A program made the position numbers and the translations under genes. This document shows positions 1 to 9,603 of a stretch of DNA of 64,000 bases, piece by piece; position 1 is the stretch's first letter; the number at the start of each line of letters is the position of its first letter. The stretch is from positions 117,599,699 through 117,663,698 of the forward strand of contig OZ038380.1 in the NCBI GenBank assembly GCA_964036045.1, in the 5' to 3' direction. This DNA is from Eutreptiella sp. 'Long Island Sound 2002'. Its lineage: Eukaryota; Euglenozoa; Euglenophyceae; Eutreptiales; Eutreptiaceae. Under the pieces are notes generated by a model, which had not been told where the DNA came from, ran no database searches, and saw nothing but the letters and a program-made list of their open reading frames with translations.

Positions 1-715
1 CAGCACATCACGGCCAGTGGGGCACACGGTATCACGGGCACTCAAACAGAAGAATCTGTACTTAGGTACTGGTCCAGGCTGGACCTTATGTAAGAGCATG
101 TGCACGGCGACTCAGGGCGCCTTCGTATACCGATTGGTGTCCCTTCTGGGGGAAAAACAGTCCATATCTTGGTGATGGGCTGACAACACTTAACTTACAG
201 ATGCACATATCCTGGGGGGCGGAAATGTGAGCAAGAAACAGGTAAATAGGCCTGTAAACACACTCTGGATAGAGCGCCAAACCACGCCCTGGTCAGGATA
301 AGGAATATGCAGGAGGGTGGACAGAAAGACGCCTGAGTTCAGGCCATGTATAGTCTGCAGGCACACGTAGACTGGTCTGGATCCCGCAAGTGCCATGGGA
401 CCAGACCACACACCCGAAAATCGCAATGCCGATGACAGCGGCATCCGTGCGCAACGTCGTATGGGCTTCAAGGCCCTAAGAGCTCAGGAAATGTCAAGGT
501 CAGTCGCCCTGCCTGGTTTCCCAAGGATTCAGCAGGTGGGGAGTGACGAGTAGGAGTGGAAGAGAGGGGCCATCCTCCCCTGGATTGAGCAGGGGGTGGT
601 ATATGGCCACTCAGATGGCATGTCACCGGAAGATGGAAGAGAGCAAGCAAGTGAGGGACGATCCGTCGACCAAACAAGTGCTCAAAATGCATCAGGGGAG
701 AGCTCAGGGCGGTGA
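1..715 (-). other. Element A 3' non-coding region
   Basis: This stretch lies downstream of A's last pol codon and aligns by eye with F at roughly 38770-39487. No convincing gene is present. Short ORFs on both strands have neither family features nor conservation. It is probably the transcribed 3' untranslated region of A, before the polypurine tract and 3' LTR that lie beyond position 1. Confidence 0.7.
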
Positions 716-1925
716 TCAGGCGCCCCTGGCTGCAATCGCCCGGTCGAGTGCCTCCAAGTCCGAGACGTGGAGCTTGGTCTTGTGCTTGCGGATGTAGTCC
801 ATGAAGGGGGTGTTAATCCGCGGCACGAACAAGGAGACGGGTTCCCAGCTGTCGTGGGACGACCCTTAGCCTCGCCACCGAACCTTGAACTCCAGGCCTC
901 CGGGTGCCGAGGCGTTCCTACGCTGGGCCACGATCTTCTCCACGGTAAAGTGGTCCTGCTCAGCATAGTCGTCGTCCGAATCAGCCTCATGTGCGGCGTA
1001 GTCCAGGGACACATGTTGGCCACGGAAGTTGGGTTCCCGCACACGGAGTTGACTCTCGTGGCGCTCCCGGAACTGTCCGTGACCCACCTTGATGCGATAG
1101 GTGTCCTCACCAATCCTGCGGACCACCTCTCCGGGTGTGAACCAGGTTTTGGTGCGGTGGGTGCCCATAGGGCGGGGTCTGATCACTCACACCGGGTCTC
1201 CCACCCTGAACTTTTGCGCTGTCGAGCTCGGGGCGGACTTCTGACGCTCGGCATGCTCCTTCTCGAGCTGCTGGCGGATGTCCCGCGCCGTTGCCTCCTG
1301 CCGCGCAAAGAATTCCTTGGCTTCCATGGCCATACCATCACCAGACAAGGGAAGTCCCCGACCCAGGGGGTCCCTGCCGAACAAAATCTGGTGAGGGGAC
1401 AAGCCACCCGGAGTGGAGGTGTCATGATGGGCCTTCAGAGCAGGCCACATCTCCTCAAACCAGTTCTGACGTGGATTGGTGATGTGAACCTTGCGTAGCT
1501 TCTCGAACAGCTGCCTTCCAGCCACTTCAGCCCGGCCATTGGACCGGCTGAGATAGGCGACGCTCTTGGCATGACGTATTCCCATGAGGGAACACATGGC
1601 CTTGAACCAGCCACCAGTAAACTGGGGCCCTCGGTCACTGCAAATGGTGCGGGGGATGTCAAAGACGGTCAGCCAATGACGAATCATCATGACTGCCACT
1701 TCCTTGGCATGCAACCCCCTTTTGTGTGCCGGAACGGCTACTACGTAGCCGCTGTGGCGGTCCACACAAAGAACCACACAGTCAAAGGTCTCCTTGCCTA
1801 TGTGAACTTCGGGCATGGAGAAGACGTCCATGGTTACGCTCTCCATGGGCTGGTCAGGCACCGGAGTCCATTGGGCTTCCCCCTTGACGTTCCGGTCGTC
1901 GGGATTGCAGGCCTGACAGAGCGAG
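716..1925 (-). pseudogene. Element A pol, C-terminal part: integrase core and chromodomain
   Basis: This is the last third of A's pol, separated from the rest by insertion B. The integrase DDE core is visible: MDVFSMPEV supplies the first Asp, ICSDRGPQF the second, and NGRAEVAGRQ the Glu. It is followed by the GRDPLGRG region and the SH3-like C-terminal segment. Relative to F there is a TGG-to-TGA nonsense codon at 1187-1189, in the motif GDPVW. The chromodomain begins at YAEQDHFTVEKI and meets TAA at 866-868. The same frame stays open to TGA at 716-718, including the second half of the chromodomain (DSWEPVSLFV). F carries the identical TAA. Integrase normally inserts the cDNA, and a chromodomain tethers it to modified chromatin. 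Confidence 0.9.
1921..1925. repeat. Target-site duplication of element B, left copy
   Basis: GCGAG stands directly against the end of B's left LTR and recurs at 9599-9603 on the other side. The uninterrupted F copy reads cctgacagaccgagcaac at this place. Removing B plus one GCGAG from A gives the matching empty site, with a single-base difference. Confidence 0.92.
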
Positions 1926-2757
1926 AGTTAGATTTGGCACCCTCCTCAACAACAGCAAAGTAATGGGCTCATAGTATTGTAGTCTTCCAGCTTAGTCCAT
2001 AGCAAAAAAAAGGGCCTATGAAACACAATCATTATTTACACTCATGTTCACTCCTTACCTCTCTTCCACTCTCACCATACAAATATCCCTCTTGTAGTAA
2101 AATACACCTAGTTAGGACTTACCTAGGAAGCACCACGTGCTCCCTGGTGTCGCCGCCAGGCGCCTCTCCTCTATCTATCTCTCTTCTCTCCTCTTGTGTT
2201 TGGGGCTTGTCTTAGGCCTAGGTATACTCTTGGGATCCCCCAATACATGAAACATGCTTGGGACCCACCAAATAGGCATTAAAATACATGTAGAAGTAGG
2301 GACAACCATGGAAAAGGGTTGTAGAGTAAATAGAGGTCCCTTAGGGGCCATAGACTCCTTCGAAGGTAGTATGTGTGGTATCACTCACAAAATGAGTCGA
2401 TCATGCATGACATGCATGACAATCCATGATGTCAAAAATGTGATCATCCAAATTCAAAGAGTTATGAAAAATGAATAGTATAACCTTCTTAGGAACCCAT
2501 AAGAGTGGGGTTGTGGTTGTGTTAGTTCTGAGCGAAAGTGAAGTTTTGGGTTGGAATGTGAAAAACACATGCTAGGGCGCCAGCATGTCATGACACATGA
2601 TGCATGACACATGACACATGATGCATGATGAATGATGATGATGATGAATGATGATGATTGATCTGAATCTGCTCTGAGTTCAAATAAAGTACACTCTGAG
2701 TTCAAATAAAGTACACTCTGAGTTCAAAATATATACTCCATGGGGCTCAATCTCACT
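1926..2757 (-). repeat. Element B 3' LTR (complete, 832 bp)
   Basis: This is a direct repeat of 8841-9598 with 73 extra bases at its left end. It is bounded on the left by the target duplication and on the right by a run of eight C (G on the coding strand), the expected polypurine tract. Inside are three copies of a roughly 23-bp unit (tctgagttcaaataaagtac) at about 2675-2730, and an ATG/CAT-rich microsatellite at about 2585-2660. Confidence 0.92.
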
Positions 2758-2765
2758 CCCCCCCC
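2758..2765 (-). other. Element B polypurine tract
   Basis: Eight consecutive C on the plus strand (GGGGGGGG in element orientation) directly abut the first base of the 3' LTR. This is where plus-strand DNA synthesis is primed in LTR retrotransposons, and it independently confirms the LTR boundary. Confidence 0.8.
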
Positions 2766-5210
2766 GACTGAAGCCCTGGAATTCAGGAGTAAATACTCAG
2801 AAAAATGGGCTGAAAAATGATATTGTGGCCATAATCATATGCAGCCCTGTGAAATCTCTTAGCATTTACTATTCAGTCCAGAACTGGACCACCTGCAATA
2901 CCAAGTATGATCACTGCACCTCAGTACCACAGTAAAGAATGAGTGGAATGACTTCGGAAAGCATACATGTGAGTTACCTTTCTTACTATACCACTCTTAC
3001 CACAGCACAATAGGTGATTAGTTTGGAGCTAAAAATGCAAATACCAGAAGTTGCAGAAAGATTGTGCTCAAAGTGATATATAAAGCATGGACAAGGCGTA
3101 GGAATCCTTAGGGAAGCCTTACATAACATCAATCAACCAGATACCGATTTTTGAAAATCAATTTGAAATGGGCAATGAATAACGCTTGTAATGCACTTCA
3201 AAAAGAACCGTAGCTAAGGTTCTAACTCGCCAGGCACCAAAACTTGAAAAAGTATTTGGACACCTGAAAAGCGCAAAGTGTAGCGCTGGGAGTTCTGGCG
3301 ACTCCCGTAACTGCGCGCGTCTGCCGTGCGGTTGGGGGGCGAAGCCTCCAAAGTCCAAAAACTTTTGAACTTTTGTAAAAAAGCGCTTCTGAAGCTGCAA
3401 AAAGCGCAGTTTTGTGAAACAAAGAATTTGGAAAACAACGAGCAGCGAAAAACGCGATTTTCTAAAGTGAGGCTTACAGACAGGCAAAAATTTTTGCGCG
3501 GGGAGGGTGCACAGTACAGCCATAGGGTAACTGTACGTTTTGCGCGCATCAATTCACCACTGTGCGTGTAATAGGCGAATTTGAACATCAGCCACACATA
3601 GCACAACAGAAATGAAACATACGTGTTGGTCAGAGCTTGCACAACACGCGTGGCGTGTTTTCACCTTGCTTTGCAGTCTTGTGCACGCTCTTGGTGCCTC
3701 GCAAGGTCTGGCTTGGGCTGGCATTCAGGCAGGATCCAGGAGGGAAACAGGCCGTCACGCATGCAAAATAGCAGCGTACGCCGCGTCGTGCACACGTAAA
3801 AACTCCGAATCCAAGTAGGATAGAGGGTAAAACCGTCACAAGGGACACATTCAAGGTTTGGGAGGTAGGGATAACCTTCTTTGCTCGCTCTGCAGGACAG
3901 CATACATGCATAGCGGAGGCGCCGCTATATGCGTCAGTGTCCTCTGGTTGACTGTAGTGGAGATTATGTTGCGGATTGCCTGGTGAATCGCTCAGTGCAT
4001 GCATATGCTCACGTGCAGGTACCTAAAACACTCATATGTTTCACCGTGCCGCTCACACATGCAGCGTGTGTTAGAGAGTGTAGGACCGTGGGAACTCAAA
4101 CTAACCAATGAAACTCTGGGGTGAGATTCCCGACTTGCAAGTTGCGCGGTTTGAGTTCTCCGAGTGTGGGAGGAGTGTGGAGTGGAGAGTGGGATGTGGG
4201 TTGGAGGCGTTAGCAAGGGGCGCTCCTGCAAAGGGCTACTCCTTTGTAGAGCGTTAAGTTCAGCGTGTGGGAGACTGGGAAGGCAGGGGATTCGAATGGG
4301 CAAGGGCGTTCGCGTTGGTCAGCGTACGCTGGCCCTTGTTCCCACTCCCATTCTGATCCCTGACGGTTTTTTCCTGGTCTCCCCGTGTGTGACCCTCTCT
4401 CTTTTTCTTTTGGGTAGCCCCAAGGTAGAGACCCTGAGATGGTCACACACATGCTCGCCCTGCAGCGCACATCCACGCACAGCACTGCACACACATACTC
4501 AACACAACACACTTTTGCGCGCCATTCACTCACTCTGCACGGATCACGTTGAGCTCCGGTTCCGTGTCCACACTTGCACGGGTGTCATCGGACCGGAGGC
4601 GAGATGCACCCAAAGCGTTCACTGTTTGTTCAGGGATGCTTGGTGTTAGCTACAACTTGACTTGCCTTGGCGTGGGCGTGTGTGTGGGAAGTTGTAGGAT
4701 CAGGGTGTCTTGCGGTGTAGGATCAGGCGTTAGCGTCTTTGACGGTGGGTGCCCAAGGCGGGGAGGTTTGCAGCCAAGGGGGTAGCCCTGGTCGTGGTTG
4801 GGCAGCCCTTGCAAACTCTGCTCGTCCTGCAGCCCACCCAGTTCCTGGGGGAGGTCCCATCCCTGGGGAACACCAACCCTGCCCCTCCGGTGGTGGATGC
4901 TTGACTGTTCCAAAATGGAACCAGGTGTTCACCATCCGTAAGAATCGGCTTGCTTAGCAGTAGTGTTTCACTTCTCTCCTAGGCAACACACTTCAGTTGG
5001 GGCTGTTGACACTCACACGCGCGCCAGTTACACACCGCTCATCTCTCTCCCTCCCTAGATTGGTGAAACCTGTCCCCCAGCCTCGGAGTTCCCTTGGAAA
5101 TCCACGACAACTCCCAGGCCAGTGAGTGTGAACTCACTGCTCAGTGAAACAGGGCCTTAGGACCATAGATGTACCGTTTTCACAGGTGCTATGAAACAGG
5201 AGGAGTAGTC
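2766..5210 (-). other. Element B long 3' non-coding region
   Basis: About 2.45 kb separate the pol stop from the 3' LTR. No ORF with family features was found on either strand; the 120-160-codon ORFs near 3160-3640 and 4164-4649 look like chance frames. The segment could be an extended 3' UTR or a decayed nested insertion with no boundary I could detect. The sequence is mixed, with GT/CA-rich stretches at 4440-4520 and 4660-4700. Confidence 0.6.
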
Positions 5211-8198
5211 TCACCTCCCAGCACGCTTGCGGGCCTGATTTTGGGCTGACTGCAGAATGTCACGCAAATCCTGAGATTTGCAGTAATCAGCAAAAACCTC
5301 GTTGACGTTACCGTCATCGAGTATGAAAGCCGTCACTGGCTCCCAGGTACAGTCAGAGATAGAATAGCCAGACCACTTTGTATAGAATCTCCAACCACGT
5401 TTGTAGGCGTGGCGGAGGATTCTTTCAACAAAGTAGTAGTCTTGCTTTTTCATCTCTGATTCAGTAAACGTAATGGATCCACTAGCGCTTATTCTTTTGG
5501 GTCTAGCTTCTACGGCCGTAGGTGTAGGTACAGTAGGTCTAGAGAGAGAGATGTCCCTTTCGGGCATCCGTAGTGAACCGTCATCCTCCATAGGTGGCAG
5601 TTCTTCATCTTCATCCATAGCTTCCGCGGCCAAATCTTCGGCTGCAGCTTCCAGGCTTTCTTGTAGATCTTCTTCCCAGTCGTAGAGGTCGTCTAGCACG
5701 TCATAGTGCTTAAGCTGTGGGTAACCCACTTCAACCAGACCTCCGTACTTAGGATGAGTTTTGATCCACACGGATCCTTCAGCTACATCCGTGACCAGAA
5801 ATGGTCCGAAGTAAGGGCTGTCCAGCGTGTTACGAGGCCATGCCTTGAATCTTGTGTGATGTACCAGACCCCAGTCACCAATTTGGTAGATAGCTTCTTT
5901 TCTTTTGCGGTTCTTGGTACGATTCTCCTTACTTCTTTTCTTTTCCAGTAGTGATCGGCATAGATCGGCGATCCGTTTTTGCTCGGTGAGCCATTCATCA
6001 ACTTTAAGATTTCCTTCGCTCGCGCAGGGGAATTCGAAGGTGAAACCTGGCCTCCCTAGGAACAGTTCCGTAGGGGTGAAACCAGTCCTGCTACTCACTT
6101 GATTATTCATCAAGTAGATAGCATAGGGGACTAGTTTTAGCCAGTTTCGGCTCTTCTCGGCCAGCATCAGAATCCTCATGACTGTTTTGAAACAGCCGTT
6201 TTGGCGTTCGCATAGACGATTCTTTGTTCGTAGGTAAGGAGTTCCGAACTGCACTTCCGTACCCATGGCTCTCATGACGCTTCGGTACCAACCAGTAGGG
6301 CTGGTAAACCGGATGTCTTGATCGCTATGGATAATCTTGGGTGATCCGTAGACTTGTACCCATCCTTCGAAAATCTCTTTCAATACTCCTTCACCATCCA
6401 CCTTCTTAGTAAGGGGAAACACTCGGCTGTAGCGACTGAGTCCATCCGTCACCAGGAGGGCGAAGTCACGGCCAGCGAATTTAGGTAACTCCATAAAATC
6501 CACGTAGAGGATGGAGTTCATTTGGTTCGGAATCGGGAGATTCCTTACCTCACCACGATCCGCTGCAGTGTTAGCTTTAGCCTTAGTGCAGGGACACTCA
6601 GCGATGATCTTAGATAAAATCTTCTTGAGAGATGCATCGCTACTCTTAGCGAAGAAATACTTCTGGAAGAACCAAACAGTTCTCTCCACCCCAGGGTGAC
6701 CATCCGTTTTGTGTGCCCATTCCAACATAGTTTCTTCGTAGTCTTTGGGGACACAAATGAGGTCTTCCCTGTATAGGTGAGTTGACGTGCGGGACCATTG
6801 TACTCCATCCAGGATCTTTGAGCTCCCAATCGTCAACTGGTCCAAGATGTCCGAGTAATCGGCCGTCAGGTAGTTCATACTCCAGGACATGAGTTTTTCT
6901 TTCCTCGTAAAGAGATCGAGATGTTGATCTATCTTGGCGAAAGCTTCTTGGGCCATCATCTCGGTGTCTGCCCCCACCAGGGAATCAAAAAAATTCCGTG
7001 ATAGATAATCACAGAGTTCGTATTTAATTCCCCGGATGTGGAATGTAGCGAGTCGTAGTTGGCTCAGGTAGACCCACCACCGTCGTAGACGTTTTCCATC
7101 TGGCGGTGGTCTTTCCATAAAGTACTTCACGGAATCCTGATCACATAGCCACGTGATGGGATTGGTACCCAGGATCCTGTTTTGACTAGCCAACACTAGA
7201 ACTCCAGCTAACAGCTCCTGCTCGTAGGTGTGATAGTGTGAGCGGGCTGCATTCCACTTCCAATTCCAGTGGCCAAGTGGAACTAGGCGCCATTCTTGGG
7301 AGTCATAGTCAGGTTTCATGAATGCTTCTCTTGTGACACCTTGAACTCTTAGGCGATAATCAATGTCTTTACATTGATCCGTAGTTAGCTTTTGCCACTG
7401 TAATAATGTCCCTCCTCCTCCAACGTTACTGGCATCCATGATTAGAATCATCTCGCCGTAGCGTTGGGGTACTCCAAGTACTAGGCATTCTCGGATTTTC
7501 TTCTTGACATCTTCGATTGCTTGCTTTTCAATAGGTCCCCAGCGCCACGGAGTCTCCTTCTTGATGAAATCTGTTAGTGGTGCGCTGGCTTCCGTGAAAT
7601 TTCGGAGATGCCGCCTGTAAAAATTACAGGATCCGATGAATTGTCCGATTTTCTGAACTCCTTCAGCTTTAGACATAGAATCCGTTAGGTCGAAGTCCAT
7701 CAGGGGCTTCATCTTTTGATCCTGCGGTTTCCACCATCCATCTCCGATGTGGAATCCGAGGTAGTCTGTTTCCGTCTTGAGAAATTCGCATTTCTCCAGC
7801 TTGATGCGGAGGTGATTTTCTTGACAGACGGTGTAGAATTCTCGGAGTAGTAGGAGATGGTCATCGATGGTGTTCGTCCCTAGGATGACATCGTCGATGT
7901 GAGCCTCCAGGACAGCACCACGCTGTAGGAGCTCTTGGACGGCCGGTCGTCGTTTACACAAGGCGATGATTTGATTCATCAGCTCCTGGAACAACGCCGG
8001 GGCGTTAGCAATACCAAATGGCATTACTCGCCATTTGTAGACCCGTCCATCCGGAGCAATGAATGCCGTTAGATCTTGGGCACGCTCCGTTAGGTCAATT
8101 TGCCAGAAACCGGACCGCTTGTCCATTTTAGTTTTGTATCTGCATCCAGCAGCGGTTTCCACGGTGTTCTCCATCAGGGGCAACGAACCGCTGTGCAT
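5211..8198 (-). CDS. Element B pol: RT, RNase H, integrase, chromodomain
   Basis: This is a 995-codon open frame that copies element RNA to DNA and integrates it. Reverse transcriptase occupies residues 1 to about 230, with catalytic HIDD at 100-103 and YLGFHI following. RNase H lies at about 248-400 (LIMDASN, HTYEQELLAG, CDQDS). The integrase zinc finger is near 494-537 (HKTDGHPG, CPC). The DDE core is at about 560-700, with YVDFME, IHSDQD and LCERQNG giving Asp, Asp and Glu. A basic linker and acidic tail lead to a chromodomain at 920-975 (YYFVERIL, YTKWSGY, CTWEP). The listed ATG lies inside RT, so it is not the natural start; upstream RT codons continue at 8199-8838 in disrupted frames. 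There are no stops in 995 codons, in keeping with B's youth. Confidence 0.93.
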   Translation of the reverse strand: MHSGSLPLMENTVETAAGCRYKTKMDKRSGFWQIDLTERAQDLTAFIAPDGRVYKWRVMPFGIANAPALFQELMNQIIALCKRRPAVQELLQRGAVLEAHIDDVILGTNTIDDHLLLLREFYTVCQENHLRIKLEKCEFLKTETDYLGFHIGDGWWKPQDQKMKPLMDFDLTDSMSKAEGVQKIGQFIGSCNFYRRHLRNFTEASAPLTDFIKKETPWRWGPIEKQAIEDVKKKIRECLVLGVPQRYGEMILIMDASNVGGGGTLLQWQKLTTDQCKDIDYRLRVQGVTREAFMKPDYDSQEWRLVPLGHWNWKWNAARSHYHTYEQELLAGVLVLASQNRILGTNPITWLCDQDSVKYFMERPPPDGKRLRRWWVYLSQLRLATFHIRGIKYELCDYLSRNFFDSLVGADTEMMAQEAFAKIDQHLDLFTRKEKLMSWSMNYLTADYSDILDQLTIGSSKILDGVQWSRTSTHLYREDLICVPKDYEETMLEWAHKTDGHPGVERTVWFFQKYFFAKSSDASLKKILSKIIAECPCTKAKANTAADRGEVRNLPIPNQMNSILYVDFMELPKFAGRDFALLVTDGLSRYSRVFPLTKKVDGEGVLKEIFEGWVQVYGSPKIIHSDQDIRFTSPTGWYRSVMRAMGTEVQFGTPYLRTKNRLCERQNGCFKTVMRILMLAEKSRNWLKLVPYAIYLMNNQVSSRTGFTPTELFLGRPGFTFEFPCASEGNLKVDEWLTEQKRIADLCRSLLEKKRSKENRTKNRKRKEAIYQIGDWGLVHHTRFKAWPRNTLDSPYFGPFLVTDVAEGSVWIKTHPKYGGLVEVGYPQLKHYDVLDDLYDWEEDLQESLEAAAEDLAAEAMDEDEELPPMEDDGSLRMPERDISLSRPTVPTPTAVEARPKRISASGSITFTESEMKKQDYYFVERILRHAYKRGWRFYTKWSGYSISDCTWEPVTAFILDDGNVNEVFADYCKSQDLRDILQSAQNQARKRAGR

Positions 8199-8840
8199 TT
8201 TTTTTTCTGGTTGACCTTTTTGTAGTCGACCACCAAATCTTTTTGCAGTGCTCCCTGGTTTAGCTACCAGGAAGCATGGACTGCAATGCTTAGGATAGTC
8301 CGTCTTTTTGTACTCTTAAACCAAACCGGCCTCCACGCATTCTTTGATTTGGCGAGTAATCTCAGCCATGTCATCTTTTGATGCTGGGTACGGTCGACAT
8401 CGAACTCGATCTTTGAGAAATTCTTCTCTTAGTTCTAGGTCCATGGTCACGAGTTTCTTCACCGATCCGGGTGGAGGTAACAGACCAAAAATGTCAGAGA
8501 AATGCAGGATGATTTTCTTGATCCCCTTGTCAACATCCATTTTGTCGAGCGAAATCTTGAGGTCTTCAGATGCGTGTAGATTGGACGCACCTAATTCTTG
8601 TTTCTTAGATTTTTCATCTTGCTCCGTCAATTTCTTGAGGGCTAGGACCTGTTCGGGGTCCAAAATCATCTGATTCTCTTGGTGATCAATTTTCTTCTTT
8701 TCTTTGACTTTCTTTCTTAGTCTCTTGATGTCTTTCCGGCGTAATTGATCTTTTCTTTCTTCTTTCTTTTCTTCTTCTCCTTCAACTTCTTGTTCCAATG
8801 CTTCGTGTAGTTCGTGAAGCATGACCAATTCTTCGCCGAC
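8199..8840 (-). pseudogene. Element B pol, pre-RT segment and start of RT (broken)
   Basis: This is the upstream part of B's pol, split by three lesions. Residues FSDIFGLLPPPG and RPYPASKDDM are the usual run-up to gypsy RT. Before them lies a very charged, probably coiled-coil stretch rich in Glu and Lys. A TAA at 8316-8318 interrupts EAGLV/EYKK. An extra base near 8230-8236 disrupts the conserved VVDYKK motif. An A-tract of nine (T on plus, 8198-8206) shifts the frame again just before the long ORF. At 8840/8841 the frame runs straight into LTR sequence, marking the deletion that removed gag. Confidence 0.85.
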
Positions 8841-9598
8841 ATAGCAAAAAAAGGGACTATGAAACACAATCATTATTTACACTCATGTTCACTCCTTACC
8901 TCTCTCCCACTCTCACCATACAAATATCCCTCTTGTAGTAAAATACACCTAGTTAGGACTTACCTAGGCAGCACCACGTGCTCCCTGGTGTCGCCGCCAG
9001 GCGCCTCTCCTCTATCTATCTCTCTTCTCTCCTCTTGTGTTTGGGGCTTGGCTTAGGCCTAGGTATATTCTTGGGATCCCCCAATACATGAAACATGCTT
9101 GGGACCCACCAAATAGGCATTAAAATACATGTAGAAGTAGGGACAACCATGAAAAAGGGTTGTAGAGTAAATAGAGGTCCCTTAGGGGCCTTAGACTCCT
9201 TCGAAGGTAGTATGTGTGGTATCACTCACAAAATGAGTCGATCATGCATGACATGCATGACAATCCATGATGTCAAAAATGTGATCATCCAAATTCAAAG
9301 AGTTATGAAAAATGAATAGTATAACCTTCTTAGGAACCCATAAGAGTGGGGTTGTGGTTGTGTTAGTTCTGAGCGAAAGTGAAGTTTTGGGTTGGAATGT
9401 GAAAAACACATGCTAGGGTGCCAGCATGTCATGACACATGATGCATGACACATGACACATGATGCATGATGAATGATGATGATGGTGAATGATGATGATT
9501 GATCTGAATCTGCTCTGAGTTCAAATAAAGTACGCTCTGAGTTCAAATAAAGTACACTCTGAGTTCAAATTATATACTCCATGGGGCTCAATCCCACT
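8841..9598 (-). repeat. Element B 5' LTR (truncated, 758 bp)
   Basis: This is near-identical to 1999-2757. The 73 bases at the U5 end (equivalent to 1926-1998) are absent and pol sequence follows directly, so the deletion began inside the LTR and ended inside pol. Its outer end, cccact, abuts the GCGAG target duplication. Confidence 0.92.
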
Positions 9599-9603
9599 GC
9601 GAG
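9599..9603. repeat. Target-site duplication of element B, right copy
   Basis: GCGAG is identical to 1921-1925. The sequence after it (caaccctttctgacc) resumes element A's integrase zinc-finger region exactly where it stopped at 1925. Confidence 0.92.

Larger units (their letters stand above)
1926..9598 (-). mobile_element. Element B: chromodomain Ty3/gypsy retrotransposon nested in A, gag deleted
   Basis: This is a 7.67-kb minus-strand element with two LTRs, a perfect 5-bp target duplication, a polypurine tract and a pol with chromodomain. The left (3') LTR is complete at 832 bp. The right (5') LTR lacks its last 73 bp and is fused directly to the charged segment that precedes reverse transcriptase. 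The primer-binding site, gag and any protease are therefore gone. The two LTRs differ at about a dozen positions over some 760 bp (roughly 1.6%), so B is the most recent insertion visible here. The LTR ends are AGTGAGATT and AATCTAACT in element orientation, a near-perfect inverted repeat but not the usual TG...CA. Confidence 0.93.

Noticed and set aside
3158-3642. Minus-strand ORFs of 121-142 codons in B's 3' region
   Set aside because: They overlap each other in different frames, lack domains and have Cys/Phe-rich chance composition.
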